Part shown: positions 7,772 through 17,096 of the stretch, piece after piece
Layout of the letters: each line of letters starts with the position of its first letter
Position numbering within the stretch: the stretch's first letter is position 1
Source: Streptomyces sp. KL109B
GTDB lineage: Bacteria; Actinomycetota; Actinomycetes; Streptomycetales; Streptomycetaceae
Length of the DNA stretch: 64,000 bases
Assembly: GCF_030766935.1 (NCBI RefSeq)
Contig: NZ_JASERL010000007.1
Span: 1-64,000, forward strand
Direction: 5' to 3'
Notes under the pieces: model-generated
Databases searched by the model: none
Seen by the model: only the letters and a program-made list of their open reading frames with translations
What the model was told of the DNA's origin: nothing
Position numbers and translations under genes: made by a program

Positions 7772-9996
7772 TTGTCGGCGTCGTCCTTCTTGTCGGCAGC
7801 GTCGTCGGCGCCGTCCTCGCCCTCGATCACGGGGATGAGGGAGAGCTTGCCGCGGGAGTCGATCTCGGCGATCTCGACCTGGACCTTCTGGCCCACACCG
7901 AGGACGTCCTCGACGTTCTCCACGCGCTTGCCACCGGCGAGCTTGCGGATCTGCGAGATGTGCAGCAGGCCGTCCTTGCCCGGGAGCAGGGACACGAACG
8001 CGCCGAAGGTCGTCGTCTTCACGACGGTGCCCAGGTAGCGCTCGCCGACCTCCGGCATGGTCGGGTTGGCGATGCCGTTGATCGTGGCGCGGGCGGCCTC
8101 GGCGGCCGGGCCGTCGGAGGCACCGATGTAGATGGTGCCGTCGTCCTCGATCGTGATGTCGGCGCCGGTGTCCTCCTGGATCTGGTTGATCATCTTGCCC
8201 TTCGGGCCGATGACCTCACCGATCTTGTCGACCGGGATCTTGACCGTGATGATCCGCGGCGCGTTCGGGGACATCTCGTCCGGGACGTCGATCGCTTCCA
8301 TCATCACGTCGAGGATGTGGAGGCGGGCGTCCTTGGCCTGCTTGAGGGCGGCGGCCAGGACGGAGGCCGGGATGCCGTCGAGCTTCGTGTCCAGCTGGAG
8401 GGCCGTCACGAAGTCCTTCGTACCGGCGACCTTGAAGTCCATGTCACCGAAGGCGTCCTCGGCACCGAGGATGTCGGTGAGGGCGACGTAGTGCGTCTCG
8501 CCCTTGATCTCCTGGGAGATCAGGCCCATGGCGATACCGGCGACGGGGGCCTTCAGCGGCACACCGGCGTTCAGGAGCGACATCGTGGAGGCGCAGACCG
8601 AGCCCATCGACGTCGAGCCGTTGGAGCCCAGCGCCTCGGAGACCTGGCGGATCGCGTAGGGGAACTCCTCGCGCGTCGGCAGGACCGGCACGATGGCGCG
8701 CTCGGCGAGCGCGCCGTGGCCGATCTCGCGGCGCTTCGGGGAGCCGACGCGGCCCGTCTCACCGACGGAGTACGGCGGGAAGTTGTAGTTGTGCATGTAG
8801 CGCTTGCGGGTCACCGGGGAGAGGGTGTCCAGCTGCTGCTCCATGCGCAGCATGTTCAGCGTGGTGACGCCCAGGATCTGGGTCTCGCCGCGCTCGAACA
8901 GGGCGGAGCCGTGCACGCGCGGGATGGCCTCGACCTCGGCGGCGAGCGTACGGATGTCCGTGACGCCGCGGCCGTCGATGCGCTTCTTCTCCTTGATGAC
9001 GCGCTCACGGACCAGGGACTTGGTCAGCGAGCGGTACGCGGCGGAGATCTCCTTCTCGCGGCCCTCGAACTCCGGGAGGAGCTTCTCGGCGGCCAGACCC
9101 TTGACGCGGTCCAGCTCGGCCTCGCGCTCCTGCTTGCCCGCGATGGTGAGGGCGGCGGAGAGCTCGGTCTTGACCGCGGCGGTCAGGGCCTCGAGCACGT
9201 CGTCCTGGTAGTCCAGGAAGATCGGGAACTCGGCGGTCGGCTTGGCGGCCTTCGCGGCGAGGTCCGACTGGGCCTTGCAGAGGACCTTGATGAAGGGCTT
9301 CGCGGCGTCGAGACCGGCGGCGACGACCTCCTCGGTCGGCGACTCGGCGCCGCCCTTGACCAGCTGGATGGTCTTCTCGGTGGCCTCGGCCTCGACCATC
9401 ATGATCGCGACGTCGCCGTCCTCCAGGACGCGACCGGCGACCACCATGTCGAAGACGGCGTCCTCGAGCTCGGTGTGCGTCGGGAACGCGACCCACTGGC
9501 CGTTGATCAGCGCGACGCGGACGCCGCCGACCGGGCCGGAGAAGGGCAGGCCGGCCAGCTGCGTGGACGCGGACGCGGCGTTGATCGCCACGACGTCGTA
9601 CAGGTGGTCGGGGTTGAGCGCCATGACCGTGGCGACGACCTGGATCTCGTTGCGCAGGCCCTTCTTGAAGGACGGGCGCAGCGGGCGGTCGATGAGGCGG
9701 CAGGTGAGGATCGCGTCCTCGGAGGGGCGGCCCTCGCGGCGGAAGAAGGAGCCGGGGATCTTGCCGGCGGCGTACTGGCGCTCCTCGACGTCCACCGTGA
9801 GGGGGAAGAAGTCGAGGTTGTCCTTGGGGTTCTTCGAGGCCGAGGTGGCCGACAGGACCATGGTGTCGTCGTCGAGGTAGGCGACGGCCGAACCGGCGGC
9901 CTGGCGGGCGAGGCGGCCCGTCTCGAAGCGGATGGTCCGGGTGCCGAAGGAGCCGTTGTCGATGACGGCCTCGGCGTAGTGGGTCTCGTTCTCCAC
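7768..9996 (-). CDS. pnp: Polynucleotide phosphorylase
   Basis: Phosphorolytic 3'-5' exoribonuclease; in Streptomyces also described as guanosine pentaphosphate synthetase I. The 742 residues contain two RNase PH folds, then a KH domain (IGPKGKMINQIQ region) and a C-terminal S1 RNA-binding domain (FGAFVSLLPGKDGLLHISQI). The start is GTG at 9996 with GGAGAAA about ten bases upstream. It lies downstream of rpsO and is coupled to the M16 peptidase gene. Confidence 0.97.
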   Translation of the reverse strand: MENETHYAEAVIDNGSFGTRTIRFETGRLARQAAGSAVAYLDDDTMVLSATSASKNPKDNLDFFPLTVDVEERQYAAGKIPGSFFRREGRPSEDAILTCRLIDRPLRPSFKKGLRNEIQVVATVMALNPDHLYDVVAINAASASTQLAGLPFSGPVGGVRVALINGQWVAFPTHTELEDAVFDMVVAGRVLEDGDVAIMMVEAEATEKTIQLVKGGAESPTEEVVAAGLDAAKPFIKVLCKAQSDLAAKAAKPTAEFPIFLDYQDDVLEALTAAVKTELSAALTIAGKQEREAELDRVKGLAAEKLLPEFEGREKEISAAYRSLTKSLVRERVIKEKKRIDGRGVTDIRTLAAEVEAIPRVHGSALFERGETQILGVTTLNMLRMEQQLDTLSPVTRKRYMHNYNFPPYSVGETGRVGSPKRREIGHGALAERAIVPVLPTREEFPYAIRQVSEALGSNGSTSMGSVCASTMSLLNAGVPLKAPVAGIAMGLISQEIKGETHYVALTDILGAEDAFGDMDFKVAGTKDFVTALQLDTKLDGIPASVLAAALKQAKDARLHILDVMMEAIDVPDEMSPNAPRIITVKIPVDKIGEVIGPKGKMINQIQEDTGADITIEDDGTIYIGASDGPAAEAARATINGIANPTMPEVGERYLGTVVKTTTFGAFVSLLPGKDGLLHISQIRKLAGGKRVENVEDVLGVGQKVQVEIAEIDSRGKLSLIPVIEGEDGADDAADKKDDADK

Positions 9997-10244
9997 TAGC
10001 GTTTTCTCCGTTTACTTTCGTCGATATGCGTCTTTTGTCCCGCTCTGCCCGTGTGGCAGGGGGACGGAACGGAGAAGCGTGCCTTGGTTGCGGGCCGGTC
10101 TTCGATCGAAGCTCCCGGGGATCCTCTTGCGTCTCCGGGGGCCACTACCGAGGACCGGCGGCGGCGAGGTGGCGCTTCTCCTCGTATGCGTAGTCGTACG
10201 TCACCAGACTACAAAGCGTCGGTGACAGTGCGCACGTACGGCAA
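9997..10244 (-). promoter_or_regulatory. rpsO-pnp intergenic leader region
   Basis: The region between the rpsO terminator and pnp contains a perfect 12-bp palindrome at 10098-10109 (CTTCGATCGAAG) and several short inverted repeats. Streptomyces pnp is known to have its own promoter and an RNase III-processed leader here; I cannot place the exact sites by eye. Confidence 0.4.
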
Positions 10245-10278
10245 AGGGAGCGGCCCCCACAATCGGGAACCGCCCCCT
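10245..10278 (-). terminator. rpsO terminator
   Basis: A 9-bp stem (10245-10253 with 10270-10278), perfect on the minus-strand RNA with one G-U pair, sits 12 bp past the rpsO stop. It probably allows partial read-through into pnp. Confidence 0.7.
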
Positions 10279-10289
10279 CTCACAGCGTC

Positions 10290-10577
10290 TTATCGGGCGC
10301 CGGCCGCACCGCGGCGGATGCCGAGGCGCTCGACCAGCGTACGGAAGCGCTGGATGTCCTTCTTGGCCAGGTACTGCAGCAGGCGGCGGCGCTGGCCGAC
10401 CAGGATGAGCAGGCCACGACGCGAGTGGTGGTCGTGCTTGTGCGTCTTGAGGTGCTCGGTCAGGTCCGAGATGCGGCGGGAGAGCATGGCGACCTGGACC
10501 TCGGGGGAGCCGGTGTCGCCCTCCTTGGTGCCGAACTCGGTCATGATCTGCTTCTTCGTAGCGGTGTCGAGAGCCAC
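10290..10577 (-). CDS. rpsO: 30S ribosomal protein S15
   Basis: A 95-residue primary 16S rRNA-binding protein of the small subunit. It has the classic S15 core, with the HHSRRGLL and GQRRRLLQYL segments that contact rRNA. The start is GTG at 10577, preceded by GAGGAG. It sits upstream of pnp as in most bacteria. Confidence 0.97.
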   Translation of the reverse strand: MALDTATKKQIMTEFGTKEGDTGSPEVQVAMLSRRISDLTEHLKTHKHDHHSRRGLLILVGQRRRLLQYLAKKDIQRFRTLVERLGIRRGAAGAR

Positions 10578-10708
10578 GCTTACTCCTCGTAGAGTCTTCA
10601 GATGCCGCCGAGTGCCCCTGGTCTACATCTCAGGGGAGCTTCCGTAACTCGGGAGGCGGGGGCTCGCTGGGCGCTGCTCCCAGCTGCTGCCGGGGGCGCG
10701 TACACAAA

Positions 10709-10759
10709 CGGCCGTGGACCAGAGTAGCAGCCGCCCGGCTGCCTCCCCGACCACGGCCG
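10709..10759 (-). terminator. Branched hairpin after eccD
   Basis: A 9-bp outer stem (10709-10717 with 10751-10759) encloses a second perfect 6-bp hairpin (10727-10732 with 10737-10742). It lies 22 bp past the eccD stop and is a likely terminator isolating the ESX locus from rpsO-pnp. The rest of 10578-10780 should hold the rpsO promoter, which I could not assign. Confidence 0.6.
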
Positions 10760-10780
10760 CTCGGCCGCTCCCGGTCGCCG

Positions 10781-12250
10781 TCAGCCGACCATGCTGCGCA
10801 CCTGCGTGTAGAGGTCGAGCACCGCGAGGCACAGCGGTACGAGGGTCAGCAGCACGAAGCCGTCGAACAGGTCGAGCATCCGGCCCCAGAACGGGGAGAC
10901 GCCCTTGCGGGGCACGGACAGGCCGACGATCACCAGCAGGGCCGCGCCGCCACCGATCGCGGCGGCGAACCAGAGGATGTGGATGTTGAGCGGCGCGCTG
11001 TCGCCCTGCACGAAGCTCTGCAGGAGGGAGTGCGGGGTGTTCAGGGTGACGCCGAGGATGAGCAGCCCGAGGATCAGCAGACCGCCCACGACCAGGGCCG
11101 CGACCTGCGCCGTGTAGTCGAACAGGCGGGCGCGCAGCATGACGGCGATGCCGGCGGCCAGCGCGAGCAGCTGCGCCCAGACGTTGTCGGAGAAGCCGAG
11201 GACGACACCGGCGGAGGCGACGGCGAGGGCGGCGCAGCCGATGACGAGGCCGAGGAGGAGTTCGTGACCGCGGCGGACCTGGGCGCCGATGCGGTCGAAG
11301 TCGATGTGCTCCTCTTCGTCACGGCCGTAGTCGCGGCCCTGCGCGATCTGGTCGGGCGAGCGGTAGCCGATGGGCAGCCGCGCGGAGCGGGCGGACATGC
11401 CGGGCAGCCAGGCCATCGCGATGATCGCGACGACGGCGGTGACGGCGGCGACCTCGCTCGGCGAGGCCTCCGTGATCAGCGCGCCGAACGTGGCGAGGGC
11501 GCCGACGGCGGAGCACAGGGCGGCCGCGACGAACACGGCGTCGCCGTGCGGCAGCAGCACCACGAGGAGCGCGGAGGCGAACAGCACCACGACGCAGCCG
11601 GACAGCAGCTGGAGCCGGCCGGGCCCCTCGGTGGCGCCTGTCCCGAAGATCCCGGAGCCCGCGATGAGCAGGTGCGGCAGGGCGGCGAGGCCCAGCGAGG
11701 TGGACGCCGCGCGGTCGTCGTAGACCCGCGCGCGCGTTACGGAGAGGGCCACGAGGAGGACGCCGACGACACCGGCGATGATGCCGGGCAGGCTGTGCAT
11801 GTCACGGTCGAGCGGGTTCGCGAACCACAGCGCGAACGCCATCAACGTAAGCAGCAGGACGCCGGCGCCGAGGCCGACGACGCTCATGAGGCCGTCGCTC
11901 CAGCGGCGCCGGTCGCGGCGGACCGCGGAGGCGACCGCGTCGGACACGTCGTCGAACACGGCGGAGGGCAGCGACTCGGAGAACGGGCGAAGCAGCAACA
12001 CGTCGCCGTCGAGGACTCGTTGGTCGGCGAGCGAGCGACCGGCGTCCAGGACGGTGCCGTCCCGGCGGACGAGGTGGTACCCGGTGGGGTCGCCCTCGGC
12101 CTGGCTCTGCCCGGAGAGCTGGAGGATCTCCGGGTAGATGTCGGCGAGCGCGGCGTCCTCGGGCAGGGCCACATCGATCCGTGCGTCCGGTGCGGCAACG
12201 GTGACCCGGCAGAAGCCGGTCCCGCCACCGGCAAGAGCTGTGGTGCTCAC
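10781..12250 (-). CDS. eccD: T7SS membrane channel subunit EccD
   Basis: Inner-membrane subunit of the ESX/type VII secretion machine. The 489-residue protein has an N-terminal ubiquitin-like domain (about 15-95, beginning FCRVTVAAPDARIDVALPED), followed by about eleven hydrophobic helices from residue 125 to the end, the EccD arrangement. The start is GTG at 12250. It is divergent from eccC with a 341-bp shared upstream region. Confidence 0.9.
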   Translation of the reverse strand: MSTTALAGGGTGFCRVTVAAPDARIDVALPEDAALADIYPEILQLSGQSQAEGDPTGYHLVRRDGTVLDAGRSLADQRVLDGDVLLLRPFSESLPSAVFDDVSDAVASAVRRDRRRWSDGLMSVVGLGAGVLLLTLMAFALWFANPLDRDMHSLPGIIAGVVGVLLVALSVTRARVYDDRAASTSLGLAALPHLLIAGSGIFGTGATEGPGRLQLLSGCVVVLFASALLVVLLPHGDAVFVAAALCSAVGALATFGALITEASPSEVAAVTAVVAIIAMAWLPGMSARSARLPIGYRSPDQIAQGRDYGRDEEEHIDFDRIGAQVRRGHELLLGLVIGCAALAVASAGVVLGFSDNVWAQLLALAAGIAVMLRARLFDYTAQVAALVVGGLLILGLLILGVTLNTPHSLLQSFVQGDSAPLNIHILWFAAAIGGGAALLVIVGLSVPRKGVSPFWGRMLDLFDGFVLLTLVPLCLAVLDLYTQVRSMVG

Positions 12251-12591
12251 CTCGCGGTTCCCCCTAATGTCATGACTTGGCGTGGTACTTGATGTGGTAT
12301 CGGTGCGGCGGCGCGGCGTCCAGCGGCATCACGCGCGAGGCGACAGCGTAGCGTCCACCAGCCACGTGCACCCCGCTGGCCCTGCCTCTTGAGGCGAGTG
12401 TCCACAATCCCTCCTCACCCCATGGGCCCCGCGAGTTGGCATGAGTCAGTAGGATCGCCGGGCACGCCGGAGAGCTCTGCCTTCGGCCTGGGGGAACCGC
12501 CAGTAACGGGGGCGGTCCGACATGTCCCGATGTGCACGACACCTACGTGCACGCTGAACTGCCGACTGAAGATTTAAGGACTGGTGCCTCG
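12251..12591. promoter_or_regulatory. Divergent eccD/eccC upstream region
   Basis: This 341-bp non-coding stretch must hold promoters for both T7SS core genes. I see a TAGGAT -10-like hexamer at 12450-12455 on plus but no matching -35, so no promoter is assigned. Confidence 0.3.
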
Positions 12592-15500
12592 GTGAGCGTG
12601 GTCATCGTCAAGCGACCGCCTCGGGTGTTGCCACCCGACGTACCGACGGACGAGGTGCGTCTCGAACCGCCGCCCGAGCTGGCCCGCCCCGAAGACCAGA
12701 ACCTGATGATGAGCCTGCTGCCCATGCTGGGCATGGGCACGTCCTCGGCGTTCTTCTTCACCTCGGGGCAGTCGATCATGAAGATCATGGGTGGCGTCAT
12801 GATCGTCTCCACCCTCGCCATGGCGGTGGCCCAACTGATCAAGGCCCGCCAGGGCGGCGGCGCCGAGATGGCCCAGGAGCGCCAGGACTACCTCAAGTAC
12901 CTGACCCAGATCCGGCGTGACGTGCGCAAGACCGCGCACATGCAGCGCGACGGGCAGTACTTCCTGCACCCCAACCCCGAGCAGCTGTGGGCGCTGGTCG
13001 CCGAGGGCCGCCGGGTGTGGGAACGGCGCTCCAGCGACTCGGACTTCACGCAGGTACGGCTCGGGCTCGGGCCGCAGCAGCTGGCAACTCCCCTGATGGC
13101 GCCGGAGACCGCGCCGCTCGACGAGCTGGAACCGCTCACCGCGCACGCGATGAAGTCGTTCCTGGAGACCCACGGCACGCTCGACTCGCTGCCGCTGGCC
13201 GTCTCGCTGCGCTCCTTCTACCACGTGAGCGTCTCCGGCGATCCGGACACCACGTACGGCGCCGCGCGCGCCATGATCGCCCAGCTGTGCACGCTGCACT
13301 CCCCCGAGGACCTGCGGGTCGCCGTGGTGGCCTCGCCCGGTGCGATGGCCGAGTGGGAGTGGACCAAGTGGCTGCCGCACGTGCAGCACAGCACCTCCGA
13401 CGGCGCGGGCTCGCGGCGCGTGATCGTGAGCGACCTCGGTGAGGTCGAGGAGATGCTCGCCGACGAGCTGGAGGGCCGCGGCCGGTTCAACCCGCAGGGC
13501 ACCCCGGTCGTCGACCAGCCGCACCTCGTCGTCGTCATGGACGGCGGCGACATCCCCGACGAGTCGCTCATCGCGGGCGCCGAGGGCCTTCAGGGCGTCA
13601 CCATCATCGAGGTCGTCCCCGGCGTCGTAGAAGAGCTGCGTGGCTCGCTTTCCGTGCAGGTGCAGCCGGGTGAGCTGCTTCTGGAGTCGCAGGGCGGCAC
13701 CCAGTACACCGGCGTCTGCGACACCCTCTCGCTCACCGAGGCCGAGGCGCTCGCGCGGCAGCTCGCGCCGCTGCGCGCCGGCAGCGCGGACGGCGACGAA
13801 CCGCTCCTCGCCAACCTGGACTTCACCGAGCTGATGGGCATCGGCGACGCCGGTTCCGTCGATGTCGCGCGCACCTGGCGGCCGCGCACGCTGCACGAGC
13901 GGCTGCGCGTGCCGCTGGGCGTGGACCGCGACGGCCAGCCCGTCATGCTCGACATCAAGGAGGCCTCCCAGGAGGGCATGGGCCCGCACGGCCTGTGCGT
14001 CGGCGCCACCGGTTCCGGTAAGTCCGAGGTGCTGCGCACGCTCGTGCTCGCGCTCACGGTGACGCACTCCTCGGAGACGCTGAACTTCATCCTCGCCGAC
14101 TTCAAGGGCGGCGCGACCTTCGCGGGCATGTCCGAACTCCCGCACGTCGCCGCCGTGATCACCAACCTGGCCGACGACCTCACCCTGATCGACCGCATGC
14201 GCGACTCGATCACCGGTGAGCTGCAGCGCCGCCAGGAGCTGCTCCGCTCGGCGGGCAACTACGCGAACATCACCGACTACGAGAAGGCGAGGGCGGCCGG
14301 AGCACCGCTGGACCCGCTGCCTTCTCTTGTGATGGTCCTCGATGAGTTCTCCGAACTCCTCACCGCGCGCCCCGACTTCATCGAGATGTTCATCCAGATC
14401 GGCCGCATCGGCCGTTCCATGGGCGTGCACATGCTGCTCGCCTCGCAGCGCCTTGAGGAGGGCAAGCTGCGCGGTCTGGACACGTTCCTCTCGTACCGCA
14501 TCGGTCTGCGTACGTTCTCCGCCGCCGAGTCGCGCACCGCGATCGGCGTCCCGGACGCGTACCACCTGCCGAACGTCCCCGGCTCGGGCATCCTCAAGTA
14601 CGACACCGAGACGATGATCCAGTTCAAGGCGGCGTACGTCGGTGGCGTCTACCGCGCCGGTGGCGGCGGTGGCGGCGGCTCGCGCACCCACCGGCAGCCG
14701 GTGCTGTTCACGGCGGCGCCCGTCGCCGAGCAGATCATCCACGAGCCGGAGCCCGAGGTCGTGCCCGACCAGGTCGACGACGCGCTCGCGGACACCGTCC
14801 TCGACGTGATCGTCGCCCGCATCGTCGGCCAGGGCCCGCCCGCCCACCAGGTGTGGCTGCCGCCGCTTGAGGAGTCCCCCTCGGTGGACTCGCTGCTGCC
14901 GCCGCTGTCGACGACCCCGGAGCGCGGTCTGCACGCCCCGGACTACCCGGCGCTCGGCAAGCTGGTCGTGCCGATGGCGCTCGTGGACAAGCCGTTCGAG
15001 CAGCGCCGCGACATCCAGTACCTGGACTACTCCGGCTCGGCCGGTCACGGCCTCGTGGTCGGTGGTCCGCAGTCCGGCAAGTCGACCCTCATCCGGTCGA
15101 TCATGACCTCGTTCGCGCTCACCCACACCCCGTCCGAAGTGCAGTTCTACTGCCTGGACTTCGGTGGCGGCGGCATGCTCGCGATGGAGAACCTGCCGCA
15201 CGTCGGCGGCGCCGCCTCGCGCCTCGACGCCGAGAAGGTGCGCCGTACGGTCGCCGAGGTCCGCGGCATCCTCAACGAGCGCGAGGAGTTCTTCCGCGCC
15301 AACAACATCGACTCCATCGGTACGTACCGCTCGCGGCGCGCCGCCGGGCAGTACCCGGACCAGCGGTGGGGCGACGTCTTCCTCGTCATCGACGGCTGGG
15401 CCGCCTTCAAGACCGACTACGAGCAGCTCGACCCGGTCATCCTCGACCTGGCCTCGCGCGGCCTCGGCTTCGGTGTCCACCTGATCATCGGCTCCGGCCG

Positions 15501-16533
15501 CTACACCGAGGTCCGGCCCGCACTGCGCGACCAGCTCCTCAACCGGGTGGAGCTCAAGCTCGGTGACCCGATGGAGTCGGAGTTCGACCGCAAGAAGATG
15601 GAGGCCGTGCCGCTCGGCATGCCCGGTCGCGGTCTGACCCCCGACAAGCTCAGCTCCCTGTCCGCACTCCCCCGCATCGACGCCTCGTCCGACGTGGAGA
15701 GCCTCGGCCAGGCCATCGAGCACATGGTGTCGACGATCTCCGAGCACTGGCAGGGCCCGCCGGCCCCGCCGGTGCGGATGCTGCCCACCAAGCTGCACAT
15801 CAGCGAGATCCCCAAGGGCGGCGACTTCCCCGAGCGGGGCGTCGCGATCGGTGTCGACGAGACCTCGCTCGCGCCGTCGTTCATCGACTTCGAGAACGAC
15901 CCGCTGATGGTCGTCTACGGAGAGTCCGAGTCCGGCAAGTCCGCGTTCCTGCGCATGCTCGCGAAGCAGATCTCCGAGCGGTACGCGACCGACAAGGCGC
16001 TCATCGTCGCGGGCGACTACCGGCGCGCGCACCTGAGCGAGCTGCCCGAATCGCACCTCTACAAGTACTGCGCCTCGGGACCGCAGCTCCAGGAGGTCAT
16101 CACGGGCCTCGCGGGTTCCATGGGCCGCCGTATGCCGGGTCCGGACGTCACGCCTGAGCAGCTGCGCAACCGGTCCTGGTACGACCTGCCGGACGCGTTC
16201 GTCATCGTCGACGACTACGACCTGGTGGCCACCAGCTCCGGCAACCCGCTCAACCCGCTGCTCGAATACCTGCCGTTCGCGCGCGACCTGGGCCTGCGCA
16301 TCATCGTGGCGCGCTCGTCCTCGGGTGCGGCGCGGTCCTCCTTCGAGCCGGTCATGCAGCGCATGAAGGAGCTCGGCGCGACGGGCCTCGTCCTCTCCGG
16401 CGACCCGGCCGAGGGCCAGATCTTCGGCCCGCTCAAGCCGCAGCGGCTCCCGCAGGGCCGCGGCATGCTGGTCACCCGCAAGGGCGGGGCACAGCTGGTG
16501 CAGACGGCGTGGCTGCCGATGCGGAGCGGCTGA
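12592..16533 (+). CDS. eccC: T7SS motor ATPase EccC
   Basis: Cytoplasmic FtsK/SpoIIIE-type motor that recognises and drives WXG100 substrates. The 1313-residue protein has two transmembrane helices (about 40-85) and then three ATPase domains. Walker A motifs are GATGSGKS (Lys477), GGPQSGKS (Lys830) and GESESGKS (Lys1116). Domain 1 has a full Walker B (VLDE, Asp584/Glu585). All three Walker A lysines are intact and EccCa/EccCb are fused. I chose GTG at 12592 (MSVVIVKRPP), with AAGGA upstream; a start 20 codons earlier lacks a ribosome-binding site. It is the only complete motor ATPase in the window. Confidence 0.95.
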   Translation: MSVVIVKRPPRVLPPDVPTDEVRLEPPPELARPEDQNLMMSLLPMLGMGTSSAFFFTSGQSIMKIMGGVMIVSTLAMAVAQLIKARQGGGAEMAQERQDYLKYLTQIRRDVRKTAHMQRDGQYFLHPNPEQLWALVAEGRRVWERRSSDSDFTQVRLGLGPQQLATPLMAPETAPLDELEPLTAHAMKSFLETHGTLDSLPLAVSLRSFYHVSVSGDPDTTYGAARAMIAQLCTLHSPEDLRVAVVASPGAMAEWEWTKWLPHVQHSTSDGAGSRRVIVSDLGEVEEMLADELEGRGRFNPQGTPVVDQPHLVVVMDGGDIPDESLIAGAEGLQGVTIIEVVPGVVEELRGSLSVQVQPGELLLESQGGTQYTGVCDTLSLTEAEALARQLAPLRAGSADGDEPLLANLDFTELMGIGDAGSVDVARTWRPRTLHERLRVPLGVDRDGQPVMLDIKEASQEGMGPHGLCVGATGSGKSEVLRTLVLALTVTHSSETLNFILADFKGGATFAGMSELPHVAAVITNLADDLTLIDRMRDSITGELQRRQELLRSAGNYANITDYEKARAAGAPLDPLPSLVMVLDEFSELLTARPDFIEMFIQIGRIGRSMGVHMLLASQRLEEGKLRGLDTFLSYRIGLRTFSAAESRTAIGVPDAYHLPNVPGSGILKYDTETMIQFKAAYVGGVYRAGGGGGGGSRTHRQPVLFTAAPVAEQIIHEPEPEVVPDQVDDALADTVLDVIVARIVGQGPPAHQVWLPPLEESPSVDSLLPPLSTTPERGLHAPDYPALGKLVVPMALVDKPFEQRRDIQYLDYSGSAGHGLVVGGPQSGKSTLIRSIMTSFALTHTPSEVQFYCLDFGGGGMLAMENLPHVGGAASRLDAEKVRRTVAEVRGILNEREEFFRANNIDSIGTYRSRRAAGQYPDQRWGDVFLVIDGWAAFKTDYEQLDPVILDLASRGLGFGVHLIIGSGRYTEVRPALRDQLLNRVELKLGDPMESEFDRKKMEAVPLGMPGRGLTPDKLSSLSALPRIDASSDVESLGQAIEHMVSTISEHWQGPPAPPVRMLPTKLHISEIPKGGDFPERGVAIGVDETSLAPSFIDFENDPLMVVYGESESGKSAFLRMLAKQISERYATDKALIVAGDYRRAHLSELPESHLYKYCASGPQLQEVITGLAGSMGRRMPGPDVTPEQLRNRSWYDLPDAFVIVDDYDLVATSSGNPLNPLLEYLPFARDLGLRIIVARSSSGAARSSFEPVMQRMKELGATGLVLSGDPAEGQIFGPLKPQRLPQGRGMLVTRKGGAQLVQTAWLPMRSG

Positions 16534-16541
16534 CGGCCGGG

Positions 16542-16585
16542 TAGCGCTTGCGTAGATCTTGCGTAGCGCTTGCGTAGCGCTTGCG
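16542..16585 (+). repeat. Four 11-bp tandem repeats
   Basis: Four head-to-tail copies of TAGCGCTTGCG (the second copy is TAGATCTTGCG) lie between the eccC stop and its terminator. Each unit carries a 6-bp palindrome (AGCGCT or AGATCT) at one-helical-turn spacing. Confidence 0.85.
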
Positions 16586-16589
16586 TGCT

Positions 16590-16636
16590 GTACGGCGCCG
16601 GGGATCGGGAGTTCCGCCCGATCCCCGGCGCCGTAC
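16590..16636 (+). terminator. Very strong eccC terminator
   Basis: A perfect 20-bp inverted repeat (16590-16609 with 16617-16636) with a 7-nt loop, followed by CCTTTT-like bases. It is the longest perfect stem I found in the window. Confidence 0.85.
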
Positions 16637-16669
16637 CCTTTGCCCCAACCGACTTGAGGGAGACGAGAG

Positions 16670-16972
16670 TTGAGCACTCCGCCCAGCACGCCGCCGCAGC
16701 CGCAGCAGCCGCCGCGGACCGCCGATGAGGCCCTCGCGATCGCGCACGCCCAGTACCGGCCGCTGTGCGCCGACGGCACGCCGGCGACGCTGAACGTCGA
16801 GGAGTTCGACCTCGGCTTCCTGATCTACGCGACGTTCCCGCCGACGGAGCCGCCTTCGTACGGAGGCAGCCACCTGGTCGTCTCGAAGACGGACGGGTCG
16901 ACGATGTACGTGCCGAACTTTCCGCCGGAATCGGCGATCAGCCTCTATCGACGGCAGGTCGGGCAGGCGTAG
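16670..16972 (+). CDS. Small YrhB/Imm35-like protein
   Basis: A 100-residue cytosolic protein. A Pro/Gln-rich N-terminus precedes an alpha-beta region with the order helix (ADEALAIAHAQY), strands, then HLVVSKTDGSTMYVP, reminiscent of YrhB/Imm35 immunity-type domains. That match is by eye and weak. It starts at TTG 16670 after GAGGGAGACGAG. Its position next to P-loop/SUKH genes fits an immunity-type role, which is inference. Confidence 0.6.
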   Translation: MSTPPSTPPQPQQPPRTADEALAIAHAQYRPLCADGTPATLNVEEFDLGFLIYATFPPTEPPSYGGSHLVVSKTDGSTMYVPNFPPESAISLYRRQVGQA

Positions 16973-17096
16973 GCGGGTGCGTCGGCCAGGCACGGGCGGG
17001 TGCGTCGGCCGGTCGGAGCCCGGCGAGGACATCCCCTTGTCAGTGGCCGCCGTTACACTCGCCGGAGAGTGATCAGCACATGGACGACTGGGTGAC

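Noticed and set aside
7960..9999. Long plus-strand frame opposite pnp
   Set aside because: Antisense shadow of PNPase with low-complexity Arg/Asp/Val sequence.
12574..16779. 1401-codon minus-strand frame opposite eccC
   Set aside because: Exact antisense of a certain ATPase gene, no domains and no ribosome-binding site.
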